Shown piece after piece: positions 1-11,048 of a stretch of 64,000 nucleotides of DNA; within the stretch, counting starts at the first letter, position 1, and each line of letters starts with the position of its first letter. The translations under genes were made by a program, and so were the position numbers. The stretch is taken from NCBI RefSeq assembly GCF_021130785.1, contig NW_025776228.1, forward strand, positions 163,796-227,795, given 5' to 3'. Source of the DNA: Homalodisca vitripennis (taxonomy: Eukaryota; Arthropoda; Insecta; Hemiptera; Cicadellidae). A model generated the notes under the pieces. That model did no database searches. It was not told the DNA's origin and saw only the letters and a program-made list of their open reading frames with translations.

Positions 1-74
1 GAAAATGTAACATGTTGTAAATATTTAGATTATCTCTCTTCCTGAAAATTTACACAACTTCGACTTAAGTCTAA

Positions 75-3000
75 TTCTCAACTGACAATGACTATACCTC
101 GTTACCAGAAAACACAATTTGCAAAAACTAATACATTTAACGAATTTTTCAGTACATTGGCATCCTAATAATTATTTCTTCAAGTTGATGAGGAAAATTT
201 CAGCTGCGTTCGTATTGTCTTCCGACCTGTGACCCTGACACCACGATTGACCCTCTGCCGTTTGGGTGCAATATTCTTCAACTGGATGAGTCAAAACATC
301 AAATTTTTCTTGATAATAACCCACGTAGACGTTGTTTTGCATGGATGGCTGTAGATATTATCTGAATATTGATGTTAAAGAATTAAGGCATGAGTTAGAT
401 TTTACATGTTATTTTACGTGTTAGATAATCCAAATTCATGAATTTGGATTATTACCTATAGGACAGCAGAACTATTATAACATACTCCTTTACTGTATAA
501 CTATACTGAATTACTACATGGACTCCAGCCACTATGCTACATACTTTTCAGTTGTTATCACTACCGCTGATGCAGTTGATTAAATAGTTTCATTAATTTA
601 ATACATAACTAATCACTAAAAAATGGGAGGGTATGAAAAGCGACTCGGATCAACGTATGCTACCACGCAAGAAAACGAAAAACAAACTGATTAAATTCTT
701 TATTTATATTATTAAAATAGCATCTGAGAGTCAAATAAGTTTTTTTTTATTACAAATTTCGTTTAAAAATACTGTTCTTGTTTTAGTCTAACTGCTGTAC
801 CATAATTATAAGATAATACATAATCCAAAAACCCAAAACGCTGTTATTCAGTATTTGTACTGTAAATTTCACTACGTCACGGTGAGAATTTAGAAATGTA
901 CATAATTTTCTTGACGTGACGTAAACAGCGATATACCAAATATCCAACCTAATAAGGGAAGGGAGTATTGCATGGTAGAAGGGTGACGACCTGCCCAAGG
1001 ACTGGCCCTAGTATCATGTAATACTCTAACCTGGGTTCGTATAGCATTATCATTGCAGCTATAACTGTTGGTTATAGAAGCAGTGGTGAATGCACGGAAA
1101 CTGGTTTAAGCACAGGCAGTCCCAATCCCTGCCAAGGTTGGATTTTTTAAAGGAACATTTTAATAGATCTCATAGCATTTCCTGCGTGAAATATTTACCG
1201 GGAGAGGGTTTTGAATTTTTACCATTAATTACGAAATTGTTATGAGATTTGGTAAAATTGAATAAAATATTTTATAACAAAAACAACATGACCGAGCAAA
1301 CATGTTGCTTGGCGTAACGATTGTACAATTGTTTATTAATATGACTATGTTAGGAACACACTATTATAATACTATACAAATTAGTTACAATTAGTACCAA
1401 GAGGATCGATTTTGTAAAGAAATCCGAATTTGTACAATTTCTATTTTTCTGTAAAAGCTAGACCATTCGCAATACGGTTTATTTGATGAAATTCCGGCAC
1501 CCAACTGTCATTTCACTGGCGTTCAACATTTATTTTGTAAACTCAACTTTATGTAATAAGAGTATAATAATACTGCTGTATTTTTACCTAATGTATACAT
1601 TTATACAACATATATACAAAATGAGTGCCAAAAGGTACCCAGGTACAGTATTGCTGATTATTTTTTGTTTCTAGATTGTAATGATAAGGGCATTCACATT
1701 TGAATTTAATCTTTTAATAAAGTTGAATATTATGCAAAAACTTTCTTTTTTGAATGAAATATAGAAAGATATATTATGTAATTTTAAATGATTTAATAAA
1801 AAAATGACCAGGAAATGTATACACACACATATATATATATATATACATTACAATCTAGAAACAAAAAATAATCAGCAATACTGTTATTGAACATTTTGCT
1901 TTGCTGCTTTTCCTCTAAAGGTAGTTAAATATTTTCCCATTTCTAAAAATAACTGTAGTGCAAAACAATTAATTTATTACATTATTGTTATTTAATATAG
2001 GTTAAAGTAAAACCAAAATTAAGATTTTCGTATTATATCAGTAAATGAAATGAGGTATAATTCTTTTTATGACTGCCTCAGGGTTTTGTACACCGGAAGA
2101 AAAGGATAGATTACAATCCTCGAAATGTTCTGTTATATTTTTTTGCATAAATTTTGAAATGTTATTTTCCAAATGTCCGTAAATTGGATATCTATTCTAG
2201 AATTCCTAGTGTTACAGCAAGATGTTTTTGCAATTACTAGTAATTTGTAAACGTAAGTTGTAGGTTCTTTAGAATACGCAAATCCCATATTTCCTAAAAC
2301 ATTGATACCAATCCACATCAAGCGGTAACTATATCTATTGTTAGGATTTAACAGTCTAGCAAATGAGTAAATATAAGAGATAGTGTACGCTAAAGTCCCA
2401 GACATAATTGACACCTGTGGGATCAAAAATGTGGCAACGTGTGAACTATAAGAATTACAATAAAATTAAAAGAGCATGAAGTCAAGCAATAACTAGCAAT
2501 GCCAGTATAGACTCCCAGGGGCTATTTCAAATAAAAAGCCAGGGGTCGTCATTGTTAAAACAACTGTTGGTATGAAGCTTGCCTTTGTGTAACTGTAAAA
2601 TGTTCATGTAGTTTGGTCTGTTGACTTAAAGTTGGAATATTTTAACAATGGAGTTAAAAATCCAAAACCAAAATGAATCTTGAGTGTTAAACCAAGGAAA
2701 ATATTACCTGATAGGTATTCTAGTTGATTTGAACTGATTGAAGCTCATTCCCATTATCGATTTTCCACCCCCTTCTTCCTAATCTATGACAAAAGGAGTT
2801 ACATGTACTAGTGGCCACTTACGTTTTCATTTCATAAAAATTATGTTGAACAATATCTATTACACCCCTTTGCCTCAAGTGGTGTATCATTTGCATAATT
2901 TATTTATATTTAACCAACTGTACTTTCTATTCTCGATTATTAGTATTCAATCTAAAATACAATATAGATTAATTATTCTTAATATTCGATCAATAATCTT

Positions 3001-4407
3001 TTTTAATCCATATAATAATTATTAAATTAGATACGTTTTTATTTTAGGGATTTGTATAAGGCTGTTATAAAGGCTGATAACCGAAATGTTTTTGATCATG
3101 TAAAACAAGGTTAACACGTTCGCTTATAACTGGCAGATGTATGTGCAGGGCTTAAAACATTTATGGACAACTGTTCAAAAGAGAACTGTAATTATGGAGC
3201 AATAAGTATGGCCATGACGCGTAGATAAAAATTAAAAATATTAATGAAAATTCATGTTTTATTGAGTTTTATATTGGGGAAAAAATTATAGGTCTTCAGG
3301 TCTATAACATTAAACATTTCATAATTATTGCCGTTGACCAAATGGCACATACATGAGACACATAAAAGTCTACCTATATTTAGAATATTAGGGACTATTT
3401 CAAAAAAACAAACGTATTATATTTACATAGTGCTTAGTTTTGAAGATTAATACATTCTTTAAGGAAGTTACTGACAAAATATAATAACATATAAAAACAA
3501 ACTCTGTCCTTTAGTCCTTCATTTAGAGTTTATGTTTTCTCTGAAGCAAATGAGATTCATTGTCCATAACTTTTCTGTTTGCTGTCTTTACGCACTTTTC
3601 AAACATCGAAGGTCGTTTTACTCTCTTTTTTTGTCATCCTGTTATGCAGACATCGGAGCCTATTTTCGAACTTCATGGAAGATGCTGTTTAGTTGAGAGG
3701 AACTTTTTTGGTTGTTTCACAGCAATTGCTCGAGGAGTCGACTGCACTTGGAGGTACGTCTCTGTTATTGAGTCTCTGAATAGCAAGTAAGAAATTTGAC
3801 TGTCTTCAGAGCAAAGCTTTTGGAACAGGTACATGCTATTCATAAGAATGCTATCCTTTCATGGTCCATCGTAATGATTTTTGTGGCGTTGAATGATAGG
3901 TGATCATCTGGTCGCTCCTGTCAATTTCACTTATGCTTGCATTCAAAGTAATACCTCCCCTCTTATTGGCGACATTTTCCATTTCTGGGCAATTGTAGCT
4001 GAAATTGATTTCAAATGCCTTTATCATTATCATTATTTGTTTCGGACACAAAAATAGTACATAGGATTATCGGATGTGCACTCTTAGGGTCTAAGACCAA
4101 TAAAAACTAAATTTAAACATAACTATACAGTAATAAAACACTTTTTGTAGAATGTATGTATAAAACGTACATTTAAAGTTAACGAATTCATCTTCAGGTT
4201 CTTTTAGGTTAAGGTAAATGAAGTAAATAAATAATTGAAACCAAATTTTCGTTTTCAAATGATTTTTACTACCATGCTGGATAAATGTTTATATTTAATT
4301 TTATTTGCGATCAATTTATATCGTTCAAAAATCTACCAAATAATATTTTTGTTTCGAATATCTTGGCCATTTAAAAGTAAATTAGGCTTAATATTGGCAC
4401 TTTTATA
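75..4407 (+). repeat. Left arm of large inverted repeat (composite family R + piggyBac 3' part + Penelope tail)
   Basis: This segment reappears in reverse complement at 20,938-25,725, with many co-linear blocks readable by eye. Examples are the block around 85-260 matching 25,500-25,710, 540-600 matching 25,190-25,260, 1,620-1,640 matching the complement near 23,730, 2,550-2,610 matching 22,855-22,910, and 3,950-4,050 matching 21,360-21,430. The match begins about base 75, where the outer flanks diverge, and ends about base 4,407, inside a Penelope-like fragment. From 75 to 3,113 the sequence is an unclassified repeat (family R) with no recognisable coding; partial copies lie at 7.06, 10.56, 14.9, 16.2 and 33.7 kb. 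The rest is transposon debris. Both arms share the same junctions between unrelated elements, which points to duplication of an already composite segment. Confidence 0.85.
3114..4060 (-). pseudogene. piggyBac-type transposase, C-terminal relic (left arm)
   Basis: Read on the minus strand from about 4,051, the translation has the C-terminal region of piggyBac transposases. It shows an 'ANKRGG' stretch followed by 'DRSDQMITYHS' and 'KSLRW', matching the family block around GGVDxxDQ...Y...RK..KW. The Gly-Gly-Val part is replaced (SEID). Further on, a 'NRLRCLHNRMTKK' stretch corresponds to the basic tail of the family. Frame shifts and stops interrupt it, so it is dead. Past the tail, TTAA at 3,114-3,117 together with the adjoining CACGTTCGC is a plausible transposon end, because piggyBac elements insert at TTAA. 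The N-terminal and catalytic DDD regions are missing. The same relic occurs in the other arm at 21,317-22,303. Confidence 0.75.
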
Positions 4408-4760
4408 AATTTCATAGTGTTTTAAAATTAAACAATAGGGGAGTTTTGTTTGAATTTTCAAAATTTGTTCGATGTTAGTGTATGTATGGCCGATGTTATT
4501 TAAATAGTCACCTTTTTTCAATTTGATGGCGTCTTCAATGTTTTTATATGTTCATTGAATCTAATTTTAAAGGATCGGCCGGTTTTTCCACTATAGTGGT
4601 TTTGAAAATCATTGCAGTTCAATTTGCATACACTACTCTTGTTAAATTTTTAATTTTGATTTTGATTTAAATTACTTTTGTTTTTTATTATAAAGCCGAT
4701 GTTGTAAGAAGTTTTGAAAGCCAATTTATATGCATATTTATAAAACGATTTGTTAATTTG
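4335..4760 (-). pseudogene. Penelope-like retroelement, GIY-YIG endonuclease fragment
   Basis: The minus strand encodes a decayed GIY-YIG nuclease domain like those at the C-terminus of Penelope-like elements. A stretch near 4,640-4,530 reads 'KSSVCKLNCNDF' (position of GIY), 'HYSGKTGRSFKIRFNEH' (position of YIG followed by the conserved Arg-containing helix), then a stop and a frame shift. The following frame reads 'GHTYTNIEQIL', and further on 'LKHYEIYKSANI' and 'LLLNGQDIRNKNI', typical of the end of these proteins. The stop is at 4,333-4,335. Upstream, to about 4,760, a diverged linker is visible ('AFKTSYNIGFIIKNKS' in one frame). No reverse transcriptase is attached. Only the last 70 or so bases lie within the inverted-repeat arm; the rest is unique to the left side. 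Confidence 0.7.
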
Positions 4761-4903
4761 GTAGCTACCTTTACCAAGGTAGTCTGATCAAATTTACTTG
4801 ATATCTCTTTGTGACGTTGGTCTACTTTAATGCCACCAGACGCCACATATATGTGATAGATGGTCTGTGGGGAAGAACCAGGTGGTATAAAGAAGTGCCA
4901 CAC

Positions 4904-7050
4904 GGTTTATATTTATGGACAAAATATGCATGGAGGGAGGGAACGTATTAATAGTTGTTTTAATAACCAGCTCCTGATTAATAATTAAATAAAGAATAAT
5001 ATTAATAATTTATTAGTAACGAAGTAGGAGTACAATACACCACGTAATAAGCTACGCTGAGATTCAGAGTGAATATACAGATTTATAACTTGTTGTATCC
5101 TTGAGATTTCCTGCGAACATATATCCATACAGAAAATAAATGGACACAAAAATTACAATCATATAAATTTCCATGTTTGGACATGCGCAATTATACAGTT
5201 ATGGTCTCTGTAGAAATGAAGTTTCAACCAACATATAAGGTCTATGGATCAAAGTTTTTCGATATCGTACCACATGATATATTCATATTTTTGAAAATTA
5301 ACCTAAGTTAGATTTCGTAGTAGTCATCAAATAATGTTCTGGTAAGCTTGGGATTGTAATAAAATGCAAGATCACGCTGAAATCAAATCTTGTCACTACT
5401 CTTGGCATTGTCTTTCCCTCTGTTATTGATGTAATACCCATTGAGATAACCAAGACTATTTATGCAATTCAGAACTATAAATTTATATCAAATTTACACA
5501 AAGCATTCGATAATCAAGGAAGTAATAATAGCGCAAGGTACAAATAAAAACAACTTCCAATTTATATTTACAGTGTTACACATTTTCTGTACCAAAACGT
5601 TTATTACTCCTTGATTTATTTTGTCAATTTTAAGCATAAATTATGTGTTTTGTTTTTAATTATAAACCATTTTTTGTTCAATACTTCATATCGAGGTGTA
5701 TAACATCTCTCAAGGCATGCTTGAAAGGTGTGATGTAATTTGTCTACTAGTCCACTGAAAAATCTACTAACTCAATAAAATATAGCTTAGCATGTTGATT
5801 TTTATTCTTTAAATAGTAACCGAGAATCTAACACGTTTTTGTTTATCTATTAGGCGGTTGTTATAACAGGCGGTTGTTATTACTCTGCTAATTGTAATTG
5901 GAGGTTAAGTAGTAGAGAGGACTTTTAAGTCCTAACTTCGCCTCTGTAAATAAAGAAATTGTTCATTTCATTTCAATTGTACACTGACCACTTTTGTAAT
6001 TAACCTAATTGTAACATTAAGATGTAAAACTATGTTTAAAGTATGTATACTGTATTGACCAATATGTCACAATAATAATCTACAAATCCTAATAATGTAA
6101 ATAAATGTGGAAGTTCCTCTGTTTCTTTGTTTTTTTTTTCACGTTAACTACTCAACCAATTGTACCGAAATTTTACATGGACATTCTTCCGGTTTTTTGG
6201 GATTAATATACGCTTATTCTTCTGTCTAAAATCTCTCTGGGCTACGCCCACTGGTCTTAAAATAAAAGAAAATCATATTATGTAACTTACCGGTAATATA
6301 ATTAATTCAATAATGTAATCAACTGTTACTTGTAAACATTGTTTATTATGTTCAGTTTGTTTACATTTATACTGCTTAAGCTTTCTAATAAGGTACCATA
6401 ATTTTTAAGGCCTATTCCAGCGATTAGGTAAGTGCTAATCTACCTTTAATATTATCCTATAAAATGAGCAGATCAGAATTTGACTACAAAGACTCCCTTT
6501 GAAGCAGTAAACAAAAGATATGCTAAATAAAATTTTGCTGGACTGTTCTTTTCAACTAAGGTACCAATTCCAGCTCTAAATTTAAAGACCTATATAAAAT
6601 CCTTCTTAATTCTTATTTGGCAGAAGTACCCTTCTCTGATCTACTATACATATTTTCTTGATCGGGAAACAAAACACAGTCAACTATAGAATACAATATA
6701 CTAAGAACAAAGTATATTGCAAATGATGTAACTATAAACGTTTTGATGAATTTTATATCGTGGCAACAAGGTAAACCGACGACGAACATAAATTTCACTC
6801 GAACCTGCTGTGGTTATAAACGTGCAACGCTTACTAAATCGCATGCAATGTAGCAGGTAACTGCTAGCAGTGCAGATATAATAGACAATGTAGTCTAACT
6901 TTACTATACATTTAAAGACTGTTATGGAACCTATATAAGATTGCGACAAAACTATTGATCAGGAGAGAGACAAAATCAGCTTTGGAACAACCTTTATTGG
7001 CTTTACCTCAACCGTTGAAAAAAGTAATACGAATCTATTATATAATTGTA
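4904..7050. other. AT-rich intergenic stretch, no gene recognised
   Basis: No convincing coding or RNA gene is visible. The stretch 5,905-5,965 (GAGAGGACTTTTAAGTCC followed by CTTCGCCTCTG and TAAATAAAG) resembles the 3' end of an insect retroelement, with a short palindrome AGGACTTTTAAGTCCT. The stretch 6,130-6,260 (poly-T, then 'CAACCAATTGTACCG') resembles the end of a non-autonomous transposon. Overlapping open stretches on the minus strand at 6,613-6,949 have no family resemblance I recognise. Confidence 0.5.
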
Positions 7051-7059
7051 TAATTCTCC

Positions 7060-8810
7060 TTCTACTAGAAACTACTTTTACAATATCACCTTCATCCATT
7101 GTATATAGTTCAATTTTATTAGTTATTAATATTTCAGTACAATGTTAAATAGTGGTCTTATTGTTTTATATCTGGTAAATGTGGAGTTCGTATCTTACTA
7201 AAATCTTAATACAACAACAAACTTACCTATCACATTTTAGATATATCTCTCAAGTCAGCACATAGTGCACTTGAAAGACTCGGATCAACGTATGGTACCA
7301 AGAAAGATAGAAAACGAAAAACAAATGGAGTAACTTCTTTATTTTTATTATTAAAATAGCAACTGAGAATCAAATAAGTTTTATTTTTATTTCAAACGTT
7401 TCGTGATTTAAAACTACTCTCTTCTTGTTTAAGTTTACTTACTTACACTGCAATAATTATGAAATCATACATTATCCAAAAACGTAAAACGCTGTTGTAC
7501 AGTATTTATACTGTAAAGTTTAATACGTCAGGATGAGAATTTACAAATCTACATAATTTTCTCGTTCTCCATATTTTCTCCGGTAGGTAGCAGCACATAT
7601 TACGTAAACAGCGATATCCCAAATATGCATATATGGAGTATTTCCTGGTAGAAGTGTGACGACCTGTCCAAGGACTGGACCTAGTACCATGTAATACTCT
7701 AGTACCATGTAATACTCTAGTACCATGTAATACTCTAGTACCTTGTAATACTCTAGTACCATGTAATACTCTAGTACCATGTAATACTCTAGTACCATGT
7801 AATACTCTAACCTGAGTGCGCATAACAGTGTCATTGCAGCCATTACTGTTGGTTCTAGCAGCAATGGTGAATGCAAGTCAACTTGATTATTCACAGGCAG
7901 TTCCAATCTCTGCCAAGGTTGCTTTTTAAAGTAACATTTTAATAGGTCTCATAAATATCTTTTTATCATAGGTCTCATTTTTATAAATTTCCAGAAAGAG
8001 CTGTTTGAGTTTTCATCATTAATAAAGTGTTACGAGATATACATGCTAAAATTGAATAAACCTTTTCATAACAAAAATATAGCCGAGCAAATATGTTGCT
8101 TGACTTAACGATTACACAATTGCTTATTAATTGTTACTATATACAAATTAGTTACAATTAGTACCAAATAAAATGAACAAGCCAAACATGAACAAGTTGG
8201 CAAATTAGAAGGTTTGGCCAATACCTTTTGTGACCAGTAACTATTTATTGTGTGGTTTAAGTAATTGTTATCTGTAAAAAGTAGAACATACTTGATAAGA
8301 TTTATTTCATGAAAATCCGGCAGTTTTCTGTTATAAGAGTATATAATAATACTGCTTTATTTAATGCAAAATGTGTACATTTACACAACATTTATACAGA
8401 ATGAGTGCCAAAAGGTACCCATATATGTATTTAAATAAATCTCCCAAACGGCCGGGTCAGTTTTCTGATTAAATAATTCAGTACGACATAAAATCACTTC
8501 ATTCCTTTGATATCAGAAAGAAAATTTTTATATGAAATTCAAATTTTTTGATAGATTACATTACAATGTGAATGCCTTAATCATTACAATCTATATTCAG
8601 AAAACAATAAGCCTTACTCTCCTTGAACGTTTTGCTTTACTGATCTTCTTCTAGCGGTAATTAAACTTTTTCCCTATTTCTTAAAATAAATATAGTTTTA
8701 AAACAACGTATTAAATTATTATTATTTAATATAAGTTAAAGAAAAACTAAAAATAAACATTTTAATATCATAAAGTAACTGAAATGAGGTAAAATCCTTT
8801 TTATATCCTT
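7060..8810 (+). repeat. Family R repeat, partial copy
   Basis: From 7,260 to about 8,810 this is co-linear with 637-2,075 of the left arm. Shared landmarks include the start 'ACTCGGATCAACGTATG', the region around 7,900 matching 1,100-1,140 ('TTCCAATCTCTGCCAAGG'), and 'AATGAGTGCCAAAAGGTACC' at 8,400 matching 1,620. Upstream of 7,260 it carries about 200 bases absent from the long arms but shared with the copies at 10,560-10,742 and 16,780-16,920 ('ATATCTCTCAAGTCA'). Family R therefore has at least two structural forms. No coding capacity is seen; the open frames at 7,506-7,906 come from the internal minisatellite. Confidence 0.8.
7681..7808. repeat. 18-bp minisatellite, about 7 copies
   Basis: The unit CTAGTACCATGTAATACT is repeated about seven times with nearly no change; one unit has CCTTG for CCATG. 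The unit occurs only once at the matching place in the other R copies (near 1,010 and, reversed, near 24,380 and 16,360), so it expanded locally in this copy. Because 18 is a multiple of three, the array stays open in more than one frame and produces false repetitive peptides. Confidence 0.95.
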
Positions 8811-10559
8811 TTAACATTATGTCACAAGCCTTGCCGACTTCCAAAGAAAAATACGTAAATTACGTTCGAGTAAAATTTATGTTTCAACTATCTTAATAAA
8901 ACTAAAAACAAATATTTTTAAGAACTTTATTTTTGCCTAAACCTTAAGTTAAGCAGAAATCAAACATTAATAACCAAATAACAACAAAAAAACGCTATGT
9001 TTGTTACAACTTGATGTTCGTTTTAAGATTGTTTTATTCTATGTCCCATAGGAACATCATAGTAACTAACATAGGTTTATCACTAATGGTTATAATGTTA
9101 AAACTTTACAGTAGCAGGCCTATTTTTCCTTTCCTGCAATAAAGATAATATATAACATTTAAAGTACGAGTGTACCTAATATAAATAAAAGCTTCCATTT
9201 GGTAACCGTTTATTTTGCTTGTTGATTTATTCAAATAAGATGTTCTTTGATATTTACATTTAAATATTGTTAATTTGAGTTTCCATGTGAAAATCAAATT
9301 TTAAACGCTCCAGCTGCTGTTCAATATTAAGAAAAAAGTTTAAAAAATTTCTTATTACTCACAAAACGTTGTCTAAATTGATTATCTTCAAGGAAAACTG
9401 TTAATATTTAAAAACTTTTCAAACAAAAAACGAATAAATAAACATAGAAAAACGTGTTATTGCTTGCAATAAAGATAAATCTTCGGAAAAGATATAATGT
9501 AAATCAAAAAATGCTTTATATATATTTTAAATTGCAATTGAATACAAATAGACTGTGATTTTAATATTGTTTAGAGGGATTATGTTGCTACTTAAAAGAC
9601 CAGTGAGGTGTAGGCCGGAGGATTTTAGAAATTGGAATATGCATTTATTCCTCCCAAGGACTTTAAGAATCTCCATCTCAAATTTAAGCGTAGTCGTTTG
9701 AATAGTTTATTGTTGAATACAAAAATCAAGTTAATTTTACAGACTCAATAATTCAAGTAACGTTTAGTAAATAAGTAAAATTACTTAATGATCGTAATTA
9801 CTATCCATACTTAAAATTGAATTATAGAAGATTTAAACTTTTTTAATTTAAACAGCAAATTTAAAAAAGACGCAAGGCACATTTACATGTACTTTGTTAC
9901 AAAATTAAGCTTTAAGTCCAACCATAGATAATCTATTTTACACGCAAATATACTGTACATCTCAACTTAGCGCCTTCAAATAGTGTTTGGCTATAAATAA
10001 ACGTAACTGTCTCGTATTTGCCGTTTGTAACATACAGGCGCTGTGAAATATGTGATATTCTAAATCTAATTGGTGGGTCAAACTGAACACTTCGGAGTGT
10101 AAAAAATAGATAGTAACCGATTCTCAGACCTACTGAATATGCATATAAAATGTGTTAAGAATCTGTAAAATCTGTAAAGCTGTTTCTGAGAAGTAAGGTA
10201 ACTAACATTATGACAAGGGAATCTTATTTATAAGATAGACATAATGTAAAATTAAACAAAAGTTTTAAATGAGCCACTACATTTTTGTGGAGTCTCTTGC
10301 TTCATATTGCGTACTGTTTTCTAACATAGCATTTTGCAGGGTGTTTATTCGACACGAAAACGCATTAAAAATACGTGTGAAGGGTTTTTGCTACATCTAG
10401 GGCTAATAAAATTGTAATAATAGATAGCTCCTACTGATAAATTTGGATGATTCAAAAACAGTTTTAAAATCTTGGGTGATATTTCTATGCATTCCATAAT
10501 TAAAAAGTTTCTATATAAACTAAATTCATAATGATTCTAGTACTTAGTCACGTTTAATA
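8811..10559. other. AT-rich stretch with no recognised feature
   Basis: No gene, RNA or known transposon was recognised here. The open frame at 9,106-9,297 (minus) has no recognisable motif and is probably chance. Confidence 0.5.
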
Positions 10560-10742
10560 GTTGTGAACTTAATCTTTATTAAAATGTTAGTGCAATGTTT
10601 AGCAGTGTTGCTAACGTTTTATATTTGGTGAGGGTGTAATTTCTACCCAATGAAAATCCTAATATAACGTCAAAATTATAAATAATATATCTATATATCT
10701 CTCAAGTCATCACATTGTGACAGTCAAAGATTCGGAAGAATT
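10560..10742 (+). repeat. Family R repeat, 5' part of a copy interrupted by a LINE
   Basis: It matches 7,110-7,280 and the complement of 16,780-16,920, including 'TATATCTCTCAAGTCA' and the 'AAAGATTCGGA' that corresponds to AAAGACTCGGA in the 7.2 kb copy. The match stops at about 10,742, where the LINE 3' end begins, and resumes at about 14,899 on the far side. This shows that a LINE inserted into a pre-existing R copy. Confidence 0.75.
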
Positions 10743-11048
10743 TACGAGAGGACCCAGAGGCAGGCAGGCAGGCAGCGGGTAGGCTGGAACTCTTGTCCCT
10801 TCTGAGATAGCGTCTCTGCAACAAGCAAAATGGCTACTGGTCATGTGTACGTCTAGCCCCAAGTGGGGCTATTGTTGTGTTTAAGGGGTGAGTTGTTAAT
10901 TGTGTAGTTTTAAATTTCTGTCGTTTTCGAGTAGTCTGGTTGGTTGAGTAGTGGTAGAAGTAGTAGAAGTGGTGAGTCAGTTGGTTTTTGTTGTTGTTCT
11001 TTCTTCTAGGGTGGGTCATTTAGTATGTCTTACAATTGTGGGTTTTTA
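10743..11048 (-). other. LINE 3' UTR
   Basis: It follows the RT stop on the minus strand, is rich in ACC/ACT/AAC triplets, and ends near 10,743 next to R-repeat sequence. No long poly-A tail remains. The string CAGGCAGGCAGGCAG at about 10,761-10,780 is a short simple repeat near the 3' terminus. The limit of the element is inferred from where the R-repeat match stops. Confidence 0.55.

Noticed and set aside
1033..1100. GGTTCGTATAGC resembling a tRNA/SINE B box in family R
   Set aside because: No A box at the proper distance and the string is not kept in the other R copies.
3560..3790. Plus-strand open frame of 76 codons
   Set aside because: It is the antisense of the piggyBac relic in the left arm; the homologous place in the right arm codes on the other strand.
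7506..7906. Two long overlapping minus-strand frames with a repeated Val-Leu-x-Gly-Thr-Arg or Leu-Glu-Tyr-Tyr peptide
   Set aside because: They are produced by the 18-bp minisatellite (a multiple of three) inside an R repeat; the other R copies do not keep the frame.
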